From JANYGM01 sp043764015 (lineage in GTDB: Bacteria > Bacteroidota > Bacteroidia > Cytophagales > Thermonemataceae): a stretch of 64,000 nt of DNA. Made by a program: the position numbers and the translations under genes. Where the stretch lies: assembly GCA_043764015.1 (NCBI GenBank), contig JAYUKY010000015.1, forward strand, positions 7,372 through 71,371, written 5' to 3'. Under the pieces are notes generated by a model. That model made no database searches, was not told the origin of the DNA, and saw nothing but the letters and a program-made list of their open reading frames with translations. Shown here in pieces: positions 17,138 through 26,264 of the stretch (positions are counted from its first letter, which is position 1; the number at the start of each line of letters is the position of its first letter).

Positions 17138-17860
17138 ATGTTTTTTCTTAGAAGATTATATACTTTTTGGTGTTTAACGTGTTTTTTTGTTCCTTTGTTG
17201 CTTTTTTTTCCATTTTTTTTATTGCTCAACAGTCGTAAAGAATGGCATAATGGCGTTTATGTTTTGAACAAAATTTGGGCAAAAATTTATTTTTTTTGTT
17301 GCTTTATTCACGTCAATATTCAAAGAAAAAGCGTTTTATCTAAAAATCAAAATTATGTTTTTTGTGGTAATCATACCTCCTACTTGGATATTGTCGCAAT
17401 GGGGCTTGTGGTACATCAAAAACATTGTTTTGTTGGAAAAGACTCACTAGGGAAAATTCCCGTATTTGGGGCAATGTTCAAAAGATTGCATATTTCTGTG
17501 AACAGAGCAAGCAAAATCAGTTCATACCGTTCTATGGTGAAGATGAATGACGTTGTAAAAGAAGGCAAAAGCCTAATTATTTTTCCAGAAGGTGGCATTA
17601 TTAGCAAACAACCACCAAAAATGTCAGAATTTAAGGAAGGAGCTTTCCGCATAGCCATAGAAAATGGTGTCCCTATTGTGCCTGTGAGTTTTCCTTATAA
17701 TTGGATTTTGCTCAAAGATGATGGAAGATTTTTACCACATTGGCACGAGTTGAAAATTATTATCCACGAACCAATCCCAACAAAAGATTTGACTTTGCAA
17801 GACATAGAAATGCTCAAAAATAAGGTTTTTGATGTTATTCAGAGTGGTTTGACACAATAA
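17138..17860 (+). CDS. plsC: 1-acyl-sn-glycerol-3-phosphate acyltransferase
   Basis: 240 residues. It would transfer an acyl chain to lysophosphatidate to give phosphatidate, the second acylation of phospholipid synthesis, at the inner membrane. The catalytic HX4D motif is NHTSYLD and the substrate motif is IFPEGG. A hydrophobic N-terminal hairpin (about 1-35) anchors it. Other acyl acceptors, such as ornithine lipid precursors, cannot be excluded. It ends just before a palindromic repeat element. Confidence 0.88.
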   Translation: MFFLRRLYTFWCLTCFFVPLLLFFPFFLLLNSRKEWHNGVYVLNKIWAKIYFFCCFIHVNIQRKSVLSKNQNYVFCGNHTSYLDIVAMGLVVHQKHCFVGKDSLGKIPVFGAMFKRLHISVNRASKISSYRSMVKMNDVVKEGKSLIIFPEGGIISKQPPKMSEFKEGAFRIAIENGVPIVPVSFPYNWILLKDDGRFLPHWHELKIIIHEPIPTKDLTLQDIEMLKNKVFDVIQSGLTQ

Positions 17861-18110
17861 TACTGTCGCTTAGCTCCAGCTAAGTGACGACTATAAAAAG
17901 GCTTCCAGCCTTATAAATCAAAAAAGATAGTTAGATGAGGACATTGATGAATTGTATTAAAATCCTGAAAGGATCTAATATTCATAGCCGTAAGTCGTAC
18001 TTACGGAACGAGGTAACAATATGTTAAAAATAAGTTACCAATGTCCTTATCTAAGTTTAGGCAAGATACCTAAATTATAGTCGTCACTTGCCTAGAGGCA
18101 AGCAACAGTA
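17861..18110. repeat. 250-bp nested inverted-repeat element
   Basis: The ends are inverted copies of a TACTGTCGCTT...AAGTGACGACTATAA module, each of which also folds on itself. An inner inverted pair (TTAGATGAGGACATTG near 17931 and CAATGTCCTTATCTAA near 18038) flanks further short palindromes, including GTAAGTCGTACTTAC. No ORF. A copy of the inner module lies at 19911-20050, and a single end module at 55939-55973. Confidence 0.75.
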
Positions 18111-18126
18111 GTTTTTTGGTGATTTT

Positions 18127-19839
18127 TTATTTCTTTTGTTGAAAAAACGCTTTGATTTCTTCTTTTGAGAGTGCATTTAGGCATTTTTCCTTATAAAGTC
18201 CGCCTTTTCTAGCAATATTTACCCCAAATTGTGTTTTATGAAAGCCTAAAATATCATGAGCATCAGGATTTATAGCAATAAAAACGCCTTTTTCAAGCGC
18301 ATAATGCACATAACGCCAATCCAAATCTAGGCGCAAAGGATGTGCATTGATTTCAATAGCTACTTTATTGGCAGCGCAGGCATCTATAACTTTATGAAAA
18401 TCAATAGGATAGCCTTCTCTACGCAACAGCAAACGACCAGTTGGATGTCCTAAAATAGTGGTAAAAGGGCTTTCAATGACTTTTATTAGGCGTTCTGTTG
18501 CTTTTTCCTTATTCATTTTGAGATTAGAATGGATAGAAGCAACCACAAAATCAAAGGTTTTTAGCGTTCCTATATCATAATCAAGTTTTCCATCATTCAA
18601 AATATCAGCCTCAATTCCCTTAAAAATATAAAAGTTAGGGTTTTGAGCGTTCAAAAGGTCTATTTCTGTATGTTGTTCTTGCACACGCTTTTCTGATAAT
18701 CCGTTGGCATAAAAAGCAGCTTTTGAGTGATCTGTAATGCCTAGATACTCATACCCTAAACTTTGACAATAATCAGCCATTTCTTTGAGTGTATTTTTGC
18801 CATCACTATACGTAGAATGATTGTGTAGGCTGCCTTTTAAATCCTTTTCTGTGATAAGAACGGGCATATTGGGCTTTTTTGCAAGCTCAAATTCAAAAAG
18901 TCCTTCACGTAGCTCTGGAGCAATATAAGGTAAATTTGCTTTTATAAAAATATCTTCTTCAACCACAAAAGTTTGGTTTAAAGCTGTTTGAAGTAATGTT
19001 TTATTGTTTTCTGTTGTGTGAGAAAGATGTTCGTTTGTGCCTGTAAGCAAAAACAACCGACTATAAAAATCTGCTTGATTGGCAAAGTAAACCTCAATTT
19101 TAAGTTGCGGATTTTCCTTGAAAATCCCCCTCCACACAAATACGCCACTTTTTTCCTGATTTTTTTCAATAAAATTACACACATCTAACATATCGTGCAT
19201 ATATGTAGGCGTAGGCGGACACACAAGCATAACGACAGTATCCACAATCTCTGTTTTGCGCCTTATTTGTCCCGCAAAACTGTGCATATCACAAACTCCG
19301 CTATCAATTATATGCTTTTCAAGTTGTAGAGCATATTTTTCAGCATCATTGTATAGACTTTTTTCAGAGCTAAATGCCATAAAAAGTAGTCCATTTTTAA
19401 TTGTTTCTTGTGTTTTCTCTCCAAAACCTTTTACTTCTGCTACTTTGTCGTTTTCGCAAGCCTCAAAAAGTGCTTCTACTGTCGTAATATTGAGTTCTTG
19501 CCACAAAACACGTACTTTTTTTGTACCAATTCCCTTTATTTTGAGTATGTCTAGAAGTCCTATTGGTGTGATTTTGAGAATATTATCCAAATCAAGAAAA
19601 GAACCTGATGTATTTTGACCACTATTTTGGTTAATTTCGTTTAGTTTTTCAGCAATACTTTTTCCTACACTTGGAAGTACTTTTAGTTCGTTTAGAGAGA
19701 GTTGGCTTATATTTTGAGAGATTTTCTCCAAATGAAAAACGCCAGCTCTGTAGCTACGAATTTTGAATTCATTTTCGTTGTGTAGCTCCAAAAGATCTGC
19801 ATAAGTATCTAAAAGTGCTATAATTTGGTTGTTAGTCAT
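18127..19839 (-). CDS. polX: PolX-type protein: HhH/pol-beta-like plus PHP domain
   Basis: 570 residues with the PolX layout: N-terminal 8-kDa-like and helix-hairpin-helix region (about 1-150), palm region (about 160-320), C-terminal PHP phosphoesterase (about 335-565). PHP metal ligands are present (LHNHSTYSDG with H339 and H341, ITDHS, GIEADI, ASIHSN, NPDAH). The polymerase site is degraded: the canonical GSxRR...DxD reads GQIRRKTEIVDTV (D200, V202), and the third Asp is Glu (E249). The protein probably keeps phosphoesterase or nuclease and DNA-binding activity but not polymerisation. Role presumed in DNA repair. Confidence 0.9.
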   Translation of the reverse strand: MTNNQIIALLDTYADLLELHNENEFKIRSYRAGVFHLEKISQNISQLSLNELKVLPSVGKSIAEKLNEINQNSGQNTSGSFLDLDNILKITPIGLLDILKIKGIGTKKVRVLWQELNITTVEALFEACENDKVAEVKGFGEKTQETIKNGLLFMAFSSEKSLYNDAEKYALQLEKHIIDSGVCDMHSFAGQIRRKTEIVDTVVMLVCPPTPTYMHDMLDVCNFIEKNQEKSGVFVWRGIFKENPQLKIEVYFANQADFYSRLFLLTGTNEHLSHTTENNKTLLQTALNQTFVVEEDIFIKANLPYIAPELREGLFEFELAKKPNMPVLITEKDLKGSLHNHSTYSDGKNTLKEMADYCQSLGYEYLGITDHSKAAFYANGLSEKRVQEQHTEIDLLNAQNPNFYIFKGIEADILNDGKLDYDIGTLKTFDFVVASIHSNLKMNKEKATERLIKVIESPFTTILGHPTGRLLLRREGYPIDFHKVIDACAANKVAIEINAHPLRLDLDWRYVHYALEKGVFIAINPDAHDILGFHKTQFGVNIARKGGLYKEKCLNALSKEEIKAFFQQKK

Positions 19840-19874
19840 TGTTTTTGGAGAAGTGGTTTTATTTTATCTTTGCA

Positions 19875-19882
19875 CAAATTTA
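19875..19882 (-). promoter_or_regulatory. -7 box of polX
   Basis: TAAATTTG on the minus strand, 36 bp before ATG 19839. A plus-strand TATCTTTG box at 19865-19872 overlaps this promoter region and points into the gene-free repeat stretch to the right. Confidence 0.55.
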
Positions 19883-19910
19883 GGAGAAATATTGAAGAAA
19901 TGGCGGATTA

Positions 19911-20050
19911 GACAATAATTAGATAATGACATTCTTGATTTGTATTGAGTCCCAGCGGGACGGCATATTTATAGAAAATCAAATCACAAAAATGTATTTA
20001 GCCCCAGCGGGGCGGCATATTTATAATAATATCCCTAATTAGATAGTGCT
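19911..20050. repeat. Second copy of the inner repeat module with AGCCCCAGCGGGGCG palindromes
   Basis: It begins like the inner module at 17930 (TTAGATAATGACATT, then TTGTATT). It then carries two palindromic units, GTCCCAGCGGGACGGC and AGCCCCAGCGGGGCGGC, each followed by ATATTTATA. No ORF. This looks like a REP-type element. Confidence 0.7.
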
Positions 20051-20199
20051 TTGTTGCAGTAGCTAGCACACTAAAATGATACTTTATTAATTTATATTTT
20101 TTTGTAATCCTTTAACTTGTTGATAAGACAATACATATAATAGCTTAATAATCAACCAGTTCAAGTGCTATTTCTTTGCAAAAGGTATCAAAAATAACC

Positions 20200-20457
20200 G
20201 CCGTTGTTTGGTGTTTTAGCGCAGCAACACCAACCTTTAGATTTGTGAAAAAAATAAAATTACTTAAAATAGGGTAAAAAAGAAGCTGAAAAATTTAGTA
20301 AAAAATTGTACTTTTACTAGAATTCATCACAAGTGTAGAAAACCTATAACACCAACAGGGACACCAAAGTTTTAAAACTTTGGGTGAGTTGGATAGTGTG
20401 TTGTTGTACTACCTCATTCGTTATTGGTGTCGCTAACACTAAAACGCCAACAACGGC
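20200..20457. repeat. 258-bp inverted-repeat element with GCCGTTGTTGG ends
   Basis: The left end (GCCGTTGTTTGGTGTTTTAG) and right end (CTAAAACGCCAACAACGGC) are imperfect inverted copies. A palindrome CACCAAAGTTTTAAAACTTTGGGTG-like core sits near 20370. A single related end occurs at 48761-48803. No ORF; this completes the account of the 729-bp gene-free stretch after polX. Confidence 0.65.
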
Positions 20458-20520
20458 AAGAAAAAATTATAGAACTTGGTTTTAGTGGGCAACTTCAACT
20501 AATTCTAAAGTTTTAACCAC

Positions 20521-20556
20521 AAAACAGCCTTTCCAAACTTTGGGAAGGCTGTTTTG
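20521..20556 (-). terminator. Terminator of the serine hydrolase gene
   Basis: A 13-bp stem AAAACAGCCTTTCC / GGAAGGCTGTTTT with an 8-base loop, 13 bp past the stop at 20569. Confidence 0.8.
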
Positions 20557-20568
20557 ATTTTATTGTTT

Positions 20569-21981
20569 TTATTTTTTCTCTAAACTTTGGAATAATTCCA
20601 AAGAAATTTGAGTTATATTTCCGTGAATAGTGCTAAGTCCTGACACGTTTGAAAGAATAATCACACTATTTTTGTTTTTCATATTTATTCCCATTGACGA
20701 AGAATAGCCTCCAGTACCGCCATTGTGAAAGTAAATATCTTTATCAGTTTTTGATTTCAGAATAACCCAACCCAATCCCATTTTATTTTTTTCATTGATT
20801 GTAAACGTAAGAACTCTCGTCAAGGCAAGTTCTTTATTGCTTGCTTGGAACTGCGCATTGACGAATTTTGATAAATCCGTAACATTTGACAAAATCCCGC
20901 CTGCACCCGCTAAAACATCAAAATCCCAGTTAGCTACTTCTTTTCCGCTTTCGTCTAAGCCTTTCACAAGGCGACTTTTAATTTGCTTACTACCTATAAA
21001 TGAGCTTGTCATTTTATATTTTCTAAATATCTTTTCGTTTAGTAATTTTTCATAACTACTTTTTTGAAGTTTGCCTAGCGTAAAACCCAAAATACCTGCA
21101 CCTAAGTTAGAATATTCAGATTTTTCTCTTGTCGTTTGGCTTTGTACTAGTTCATTTTTGAGATAGAAATTCAGTTTTATTTCGTCATAATCTTTGTATG
21201 GATTGTCTGGACTTACTTTTTCAAAATCTAAATTAGTTGGAAGTCTTGGAAGCCCTGATGTATGGTTTGAAAGGCTTTTAAAATCAATTTTGGCATTATT
21301 TTTAAACGGAAAATCATAGAATTTGCTAATATCATCATCAAGTTTTATTTTTTTCTCTAAGACCGCATTAGCAAGAAGTGTTGCAGTAAAAACCTTTGAA
21401 ATAGAACCAATTTCAAAAACGCTTTCTTTGTTATCAATGGTTTTGAGAGAATCATTTTCTTTAATTACACCATAATAACGTACTTTTTCATTCTCAATAA
21501 ATGCAATAGACAACTGTGTTTTGTTAGGGAAACTTTTTGCCTTGTCAAAAATAATTTTAGCTTGTTCTTTGCTGATATCTGTTAGTGCATTGATAGTGGG
21601 TTTCTCCTCAAATGCTTCTACTGTTAAGCCAGTTATTTTGCCATTTTCATTAGCAACAATCAGTAAAACAAGTGTTGATTTTTCACCTTCCATTTTGTAA
21701 ACAGCAAAACCTTGTTTATAACGCTGAAAAGAAGTTTGTTTTATTTTCCCTGTATTACTTTTCATTGCAGTTAGAAATTCTTTCGTTTCTTTTAATGGTA
21801 CTGCTTTTTGCATATCTGTATCAAACATAGAAAAAATACCCTCATAATCATTGTCATTGTATTTTTGCTGAAACTGATTTACAGCAAGTTTGTCAGCAGG
21901 TCTTTCTGTTTGCGCCATCATAATTTGATTAGTAAAAACTAGCATAAAAGCTAAAAAACAACTTTTTACAATATTTTTCAT
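20569..21981 (-). CDS. Class C beta-lactamase-like serine hydrolase with DUF3887 N-domain
   Basis: 470 residues: signal peptide (1-23, cut after MMAQ), a DUF3887-like domain (about 30-125) and a beta-lactamase/penicillin-binding fold (about 140-465). Catalytic motifs are S193-I-S-K196, Y290-S-N292 and HNGGTGGYSS near the C-terminus. It is probably a periplasmic or outer-membrane-associated esterase or peptidase; true beta-lactamase activity is less likely. The ATG at 21981 is chosen over an upstream in-frame TTG because it starts a clean signal peptide. Divergent from an alpha/beta hydrolase gene, 83 bp apart. Confidence 0.88.
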   Translation of the reverse strand: MKNIVKSCFLAFMLVFTNQIMMAQTERPADKLAVNQFQQKYNDNDYEGIFSMFDTDMQKAVPLKETKEFLTAMKSNTGKIKQTSFQRYKQGFAVYKMEGEKSTLVLLIVANENGKITGLTVEAFEEKPTINALTDISKEQAKIIFDKAKSFPNKTQLSIAFIENEKVRYYGVIKENDSLKTIDNKESVFEIGSISKVFTATLLANAVLEKKIKLDDDISKFYDFPFKNNAKIDFKSLSNHTSGLPRLPTNLDFEKVSPDNPYKDYDEIKLNFYLKNELVQSQTTREKSEYSNLGAGILGFTLGKLQKSSYEKLLNEKIFRKYKMTSSFIGSKQIKSRLVKGLDESGKEVANWDFDVLAGAGGILSNVTDLSKFVNAQFQASNKELALTRVLTFTINEKNKMGLGWVILKSKTDKDIYFHNGGTGGYSSSMGINMKNKNSVIILSNVSGLSTIHGNITQISLELFQSLEKK

Positions 21982-22064
21982 AAATACTCGTTTAAATGAA
22001 ACCAAAAAACGCTAAAAATGTGTTTTTATTGTTAATTATCTTTAAAGCTAAAAAAATATTTTTT

Positions 22065-23051
22065 ATGCTAAAATACACCTTCGTTTTCTTGCTTCAAATA
22101 GCTTTTATTAGTGTTTTTGCACAAAACAACCAAAGTACAGAGCTTGATACTGTTGTGCAAACGGGCAAATACAAACTTCCTGCAAAGGTAGTTTTGCCCA
22201 AAACTAAAAATTTTCCTATCGTGATTATGCTGGCTGGCTCTGGAGCTATGGACAAAGACGTTAGTATTGCACCAAACAAAATTTTCAGAGATATTTCAGA
22301 AGGTTTTTTGAAAAATAATATTGCTTCTATTCGCTACGACAAACGAACGCTCACGTATGGTGCAGAAATAATGAAAGAATACGACAGTCTTAGCATTGAA
22401 AAAGAAACCATTGAAGATGCTTTGAGTGCCGTTGCGCTGGTAAAAACTTTCCCTAATGTGGATAAAAACAATATTTGGATAATGGGACACAGTTTGGGCG
22501 CAATGTTTGCGCCTGCCGTTGGCGCAGATAAAAGTGTGAAAGGAATTATTATGTTGGCTGGCTCATCTCGTAATTTTGAAGATTTGGCGTTGGAGCAATA
22601 TGAGTACATTTATTCGTTGGATACCACGCAAACAGCTATAAAAAAAGAAATTAGCAACTTAAAAGTAAAAATTCAAAACCTCAAAAAAATAGATAAAACG
22701 AATAAAACAACCACTTCTCCCAAAGATTTGCCGTTTTCGTTGCCACAAAATTATTGGCTTAGTCTACAGAAGAACAACCCAGAAAACTTTGCAAAGGCAC
22801 TTTTACAGAAACCTATTTTGGTTTTGCAAGGTGAAAAAGATTATCAGGTTTTGATGAAAGATTTTGAATTACTGAAAATCTTATTTCAAAAGCATAAAAA
22901 AGCTAATTTTATTTCTTATCCTACTCTAAATCATTCGTTTATGGAAAGTAAAGGCGCAAAAGGAATACCAGCAGATTATATGGTTGTGGGCAAATTCTCT
23001 GAAAAAACAATCAAAGATATGGCGGATTTTATTGTCAAAAATAAGAAGTAA
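22065..23051 (+). CDS. Secreted alpha/beta hydrolase
   Basis: 328 residues from the ATG at 22065, which opens a signal peptide (LLQIAFISVFAQ). The nucleophile elbow is GHSLGAM with S143; the acid is probably in LQGEKDYQV and the histidine in LNHSF. An oxyanion-type segment VIMLAGSGAMDKD lies at about 53-65. The fold resembles peptidase or esterase DLH-type enzymes. Extracytoplasmic hydrolysis of an ester or peptide is inferred. The divergent neighbour is also a secreted hydrolase, so shared control is plausible. Confidence 0.85.
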   Translation: MLKYTFVFLLQIAFISVFAQNNQSTELDTVVQTGKYKLPAKVVLPKTKNFPIVIMLAGSGAMDKDVSIAPNKIFRDISEGFLKNNIASIRYDKRTLTYGAEIMKEYDSLSIEKETIEDALSAVALVKTFPNVDKNNIWIMGHSLGAMFAPAVGADKSVKGIIMLAGSSRNFEDLALEQYEYIYSLDTTQTAIKKEISNLKVKIQNLKKIDKTNKTTTSPKDLPFSLPQNYWLSLQKNNPENFAKALLQKPILVLQGEKDYQVLMKDFELLKILFQKHKKANFISYPTLNHSFMESKGAKGIPADYMVVGKFSEKTIKDMADFIVKNKK

Positions 23052-23167
23052 AAAATTACGTTTTCATCAATCCAGCATTCAGATATTTTAGCTAAATTTT
23101 TGTTTATTCATATTTTTTTACCATATTTGGCAGCAAAAATAAATCCATACACAAAAATAATATAAAA

Positions 23168-24706
23168 ATGCTCTCAAAAACTTATGGTAGTGCGGTTTAT
23201 GGTGTTGATGCTTATCTGATAACAATAGAAGTAGATGTAAGTCAAGGGCAAGGTTGTTTTGTTGTAGGTTTGCCAGATGGTGCTGTAAGAGAGAGTGTTC
23301 AGCGGGTAGAAACTGCCGTAAAACAATTAGGTTACAAGTTTCCTAGACAGAAAATTCTTATAAATCTTGCTCCTGCCGACATACGCAAGGAAGGTGCAGC
23401 CTATGATTTACCTATTGCTATTGGCGTTCTTACGGCATCTGGTCAAATGATTGCTGATGAACTAGAAAAATATGTTATTATGGGTGAACTTGCCTTAGAT
23501 GGCACTTTACGCCCAATAAAAGGTGTTTTACCTATTGCCATTGAAGCACGCAAAAACGAAATGAAAGGCTTTATTCTCCCCAAAGAAAATGCCAATGAAG
23601 CCTCTATTGTCAATAATTTAGATGTTATTGCTGTTTCTACATTAGAAGAGGCTATCAATTTTTTGGAGAAAACCCTAAAAATTGAGCCGCTTACCAAAGA
23701 CACACGCAAAGAATTTTTAGAAACTGAAAATAAATATGATGCTGATTTTGCAGATGTGCAAGGACAAGAAAATATCAAACGTGCTTTAGAAATAGCCGCC
23801 GCAGGTGGTCATAATGCCATTATGATAGGTCCACCTGGTGCAGGGAAAACTATGCTTGCCAAACGGCTTGCCTCTATTTTGCCTCCGCTCACCCTGCAAG
23901 AAGCCTTAGAAACAACAAAAATTCATTCTGTGGCTGGGCGTTTGCAATTAGATACAGCACTTATTTCTGCAAGACCATTCCGTGCGCCACATCATACCAT
24001 CAGCAATGCGGCACTTGTAGGTGGAGGTAGCATTCCGCAACCAGGCGAGATTTCTTTGGCACATAATGGGGTACTTTTTTTAGACGAATTGCCAGAATTT
24101 AAGCGTGAAGTCCTTGAAGTGATGCGTCAGCCACTAGAAGAAAGACGTGTAAATATTGCTAGGGCAAAAATGGCAGTAGAATTTCCTGCTAGTTTTATGC
24201 TGATTGCAAGTATGAACCCTTGTCCTTGCGGCTACTATAATCACCCTGAAAAAGAATGTGTTTGTGGTGCAGGTGTAGTACAAAAGTACCTTAATAAGGT
24301 TAGTGGACCACTTTTAGATAGAATTGATTTGCACGTAGAAGTTACGCCTGTTTCTTTTGATGAAATGACCGCCAACCGCAAAGCAGAAACCAGTGCAATA
24401 ATAAGAGAGCGTGTAATTAAGGCACGAACTATACAAACAGAGCGTTTTAAGGATATGAAAAACATCTATTCTAATGCTATGATGGAACCTCAAATGGTGA
24501 AAGATATTTGTGTAATTAGTGAGGCAGGTAAAAGCCTTTTGAAAGCCGCAATGGAAAAATTAAGTTTGTCAGCACGTGCTTATGACCGTATTTTGAAGGT
24601 TTCACGCACTATTGCAGACCTTTCTGGCGCAAAAAACATAGAACTACATCACCTTGCAGAAGCCATACAATACCGCAGCCTAGACAGGGAAGGCTGGGCT
24701 GGATAG
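23168..24706 (+). CDS. YifB/ComM family Mg-chelatase-like AAA+ ATPase
   Basis: 512 residues. N-terminal ChlI/Lon-protease-like domain (about 20-170), Walker A GPPGAGKT at residues 221-228, the helix-2 insert FRAPHHTIS, Walker B VLFLDELPEF, a zinc-type CPCGYYNHPEKECVCG motif and the C-terminal Mg_chelatase_C region ending AIQYRSLDREGW. ComM is a hexameric branch-migration helicase that helps integrate DNA during natural transformation. The role in this organism is inferred from the family. Confidence 0.93.
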   Translation: MLSKTYGSAVYGVDAYLITIEVDVSQGQGCFVVGLPDGAVRESVQRVETAVKQLGYKFPRQKILINLAPADIRKEGAAYDLPIAIGVLTASGQMIADELEKYVIMGELALDGTLRPIKGVLPIAIEARKNEMKGFILPKENANEASIVNNLDVIAVSTLEEAINFLEKTLKIEPLTKDTRKEFLETENKYDADFADVQGQENIKRALEIAAAGGHNAIMIGPPGAGKTMLAKRLASILPPLTLQEALETTKIHSVAGRLQLDTALISARPFRAPHHTISNAALVGGGSIPQPGEISLAHNGVLFLDELPEFKREVLEVMRQPLEERRVNIARAKMAVEFPASFMLIASMNPCPCGYYNHPEKECVCGAGVVQKYLNKVSGPLLDRIDLHVEVTPVSFDEMTANRKAETSAIIRERVIKARTIQTERFKDMKNIYSNAMMEPQMVKDICVISEAGKSLLKAAMEKLSLSARAYDRILKVSRTIADLSGAKNIELHHLAEAIQYRSLDREGWAG

Positions 24707-24710
24707 AAGC

Positions 24711-24781
24711 AATTACGAATTATCAATTACGACAATAATCCGTAGTTAAACCACGTAATTCGTAATTGATAATTCGTAATT
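24711..24781. repeat. Paired tandem 7-bp repeats, AATTACG family
   Basis: AATTACG/AATTATC heptamers (24711-24732) and the reverse-complement array (about 24755-24781) fill the spacer between yifB and cdaA, the same arrangement as at 6573-6652. Confidence 0.7.
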
Positions 24782-24793
24782 TAACTCAAAACT

Positions 24794-25675
24794 ATGTTTT
24801 TTTTATTTACAGTTGGCTTTTTGGAAATAGACTGGATAGATATCTGTGATATTCTTCTGGTCAGCTACCTTATGTTCCAACTGTATTTGGTAATTAAAGG
24901 CAGTGTAGCAGTCAAGATTCTTTCTGGTATTTTGGTAATGTATTTGGTTTATGTAATCGTAGAATCTCTTGGAATGAGGCTTTTAAGCACTATTCTAGGG
25001 CAGTTTTTGGGTGTGGGTGTGATAGCTGGGATTGTGATTTTTCAACAGGAAATACGTAAATTTTTGTTGATGTTGGGGCGTAGTTCTGTTTTTGATAAAA
25101 GTAATAAATTTAGTCCTTTTTCGTGGAAACGCACAGAAAATAACTCAAAAGTAAATATAACTGCCATTATAGAAGCAATTTTTGTACTTTCTAGTACCAA
25201 AACAGGCGCACTGATGGTAATTGCACGCAGTTCTGAACTAAAATTTTATGCAGAAACAGGAGATATGATGCACGCCATTTTGTCTAAAAGGCTTATTTTG
25301 TCTATTTTCAATAAATATAGTCCTTTGCATGACGGCGCAATTATTATTACTAATGAAGGACTTATTAAGGCGGCAAGGTGTATTTTGCCTGTTTCTGAAA
25401 GTGCCGAAATTCCGCCTAGTTTGGGCTTACGCCATAGGGCTGCCGCAGGTTTGGGCGAGGTAAGTGATGCCGTTATTCTGATTGTGTCAGAAGAAACAGG
25501 CAATGTTTCTCTTGTTAGTGGTGATGAAATGATGATAAACCTTAGTCCTGCAAAGCTCAAAAAAACACTTCATACATTACTTTCTCAAAAAATAACGAAT
25601 GAAACACACGAAAGTAATGCGCCAGATACTTCTAGTTTCAATCCTGATTTTGTGGAACGTACAAGAGAAATTTAA
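24794..25675 (+). CDS. cdaA: Diadenylate cyclase CdaA
   Basis: 293 residues. Three membrane helices (about 1-90) precede a DAC domain that condenses two ATP to cyclic di-AMP. The DGA motif is D180-G-A182 (SPLHDGAIII) and the RHR motif is R213-H-R215 (LGLRHRAA). SDAVILIVSEETG follows as in other CdaA proteins. Located at the inner membrane. c-di-AMP controls potassium and osmotic balance and wall homeostasis. No CdaR or glmM gene is adjacent. Confidence 0.94.
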   Translation: MFFLFTVGFLEIDWIDICDILLVSYLMFQLYLVIKGSVAVKILSGILVMYLVYVIVESLGMRLLSTILGQFLGVGVIAGIVIFQQEIRKFLLMLGRSSVFDKSNKFSPFSWKRTENNSKVNITAIIEAIFVLSSTKTGALMVIARSSELKFYAETGDMMHAILSKRLILSIFNKYSPLHDGAIIITNEGLIKAARCILPVSESAEIPPSLGLRHRAAAGLGEVSDAVILIVSEETGNVSLVSGDEMMINLSPAKLKKTLHTLLSQKITNETHESNAPDTSSFNPDFVERTREI

Positions 25676-25821
25676 AAAGTTCTCGTGGTAGTATCTAAAG
25701 TTCACACAAAACTCCCCTCAAAAACAAAAAATAATTCTTACTCTTTTAATTTGTTGTTAAGAAAGTGGTCATAATAAATTGAAATTCAGAATATTATGAC
25801 GCACTTTTATTGCAAAAGGTG

Positions 25822-25829
25822 TATATTTG
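25822..25829 (+). promoter_or_regulatory. -7 box before a gene remnant
   Basis: TATATTTG, 30 bp before an ATG at 25859 that now heads only a broken reading frame. Confidence 0.5.
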
Positions 25830-25858
25830 TGTTGCAAAATATCAACATACTTTATCAA

Positions 25859-26060
25859 ATGCAACACAAAAATACGCAAAAAAACAAAATAATAGCCAAC
25901 ATAGTAAAAGATAAAAGACTATTTCAAAGAAGTTTACACAGAAAGTTTTAGTGTCTTTGATGACTTAGAAAGTAAATTAGGCGTTCGTGATTTTAATGAA
26001 AAAGAAGAACAACAACTAATTGATGTGTTTGTGTATTTTAACAAAAAGGCTAGAATTTCT
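25859..26060 (+). pseudogene. Remnant of an unknown gene, frameshifted
   Basis: The ATG-led frame stops after 30 codons. A second frame continues with coding character (DYFKEVYTESFSVFDDLES, KLGVRDFNEKEEQQLIDV, FNKKARISM) and then merges with unrelated sequence. One indel plus a lost 3' end would explain it. The parent family was not recognised. Together with the next entry it accounts for the 723-bp stretch without an intact gene. Confidence 0.5.
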
Positions 26061-26264
26061 ATGAAATTCTTCCTTTTTCAGTTTGAATTTCCAGCAAATA
26101 AATACCACTTACAAAATTTCCCAAAGGAATTATCATCAAATTACTGTTATTTTCAGAAGAAAATACATTTTTTCCTTGCGCATCATACACACACACAACG
26201 GATTTGGTCACATTGATATTTCCAATAATTTTGGCACAATCAAAATTATTAAAATAATCTTATG
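26059..26264 (-). pseudogene. Orphan type IX secretion C-terminal sorting domain
   Basis: A minus-strand reading frame ends at TAG 26059 and reads like a type A Por sorting domain: VVCVYDAQGKNVFS, then IIPLGNFVSGIYLLEIQ, then EKGRIS. The order VYDxxGK, a hydrophobic block, SGIYLLxI, KG is the family signature. A stop codon lies upstream and no passenger protein is attached, so this is the tail of a deleted secreted protein. Confidence 0.65.

Noticed and set aside
20569..21981. True beta-lactamase (resistance gene)
   Set aside because: The class C fold is shared with many esterases and peptidases; the DUF3887 domain and sequence give no reason to assign antibiotic hydrolysis.
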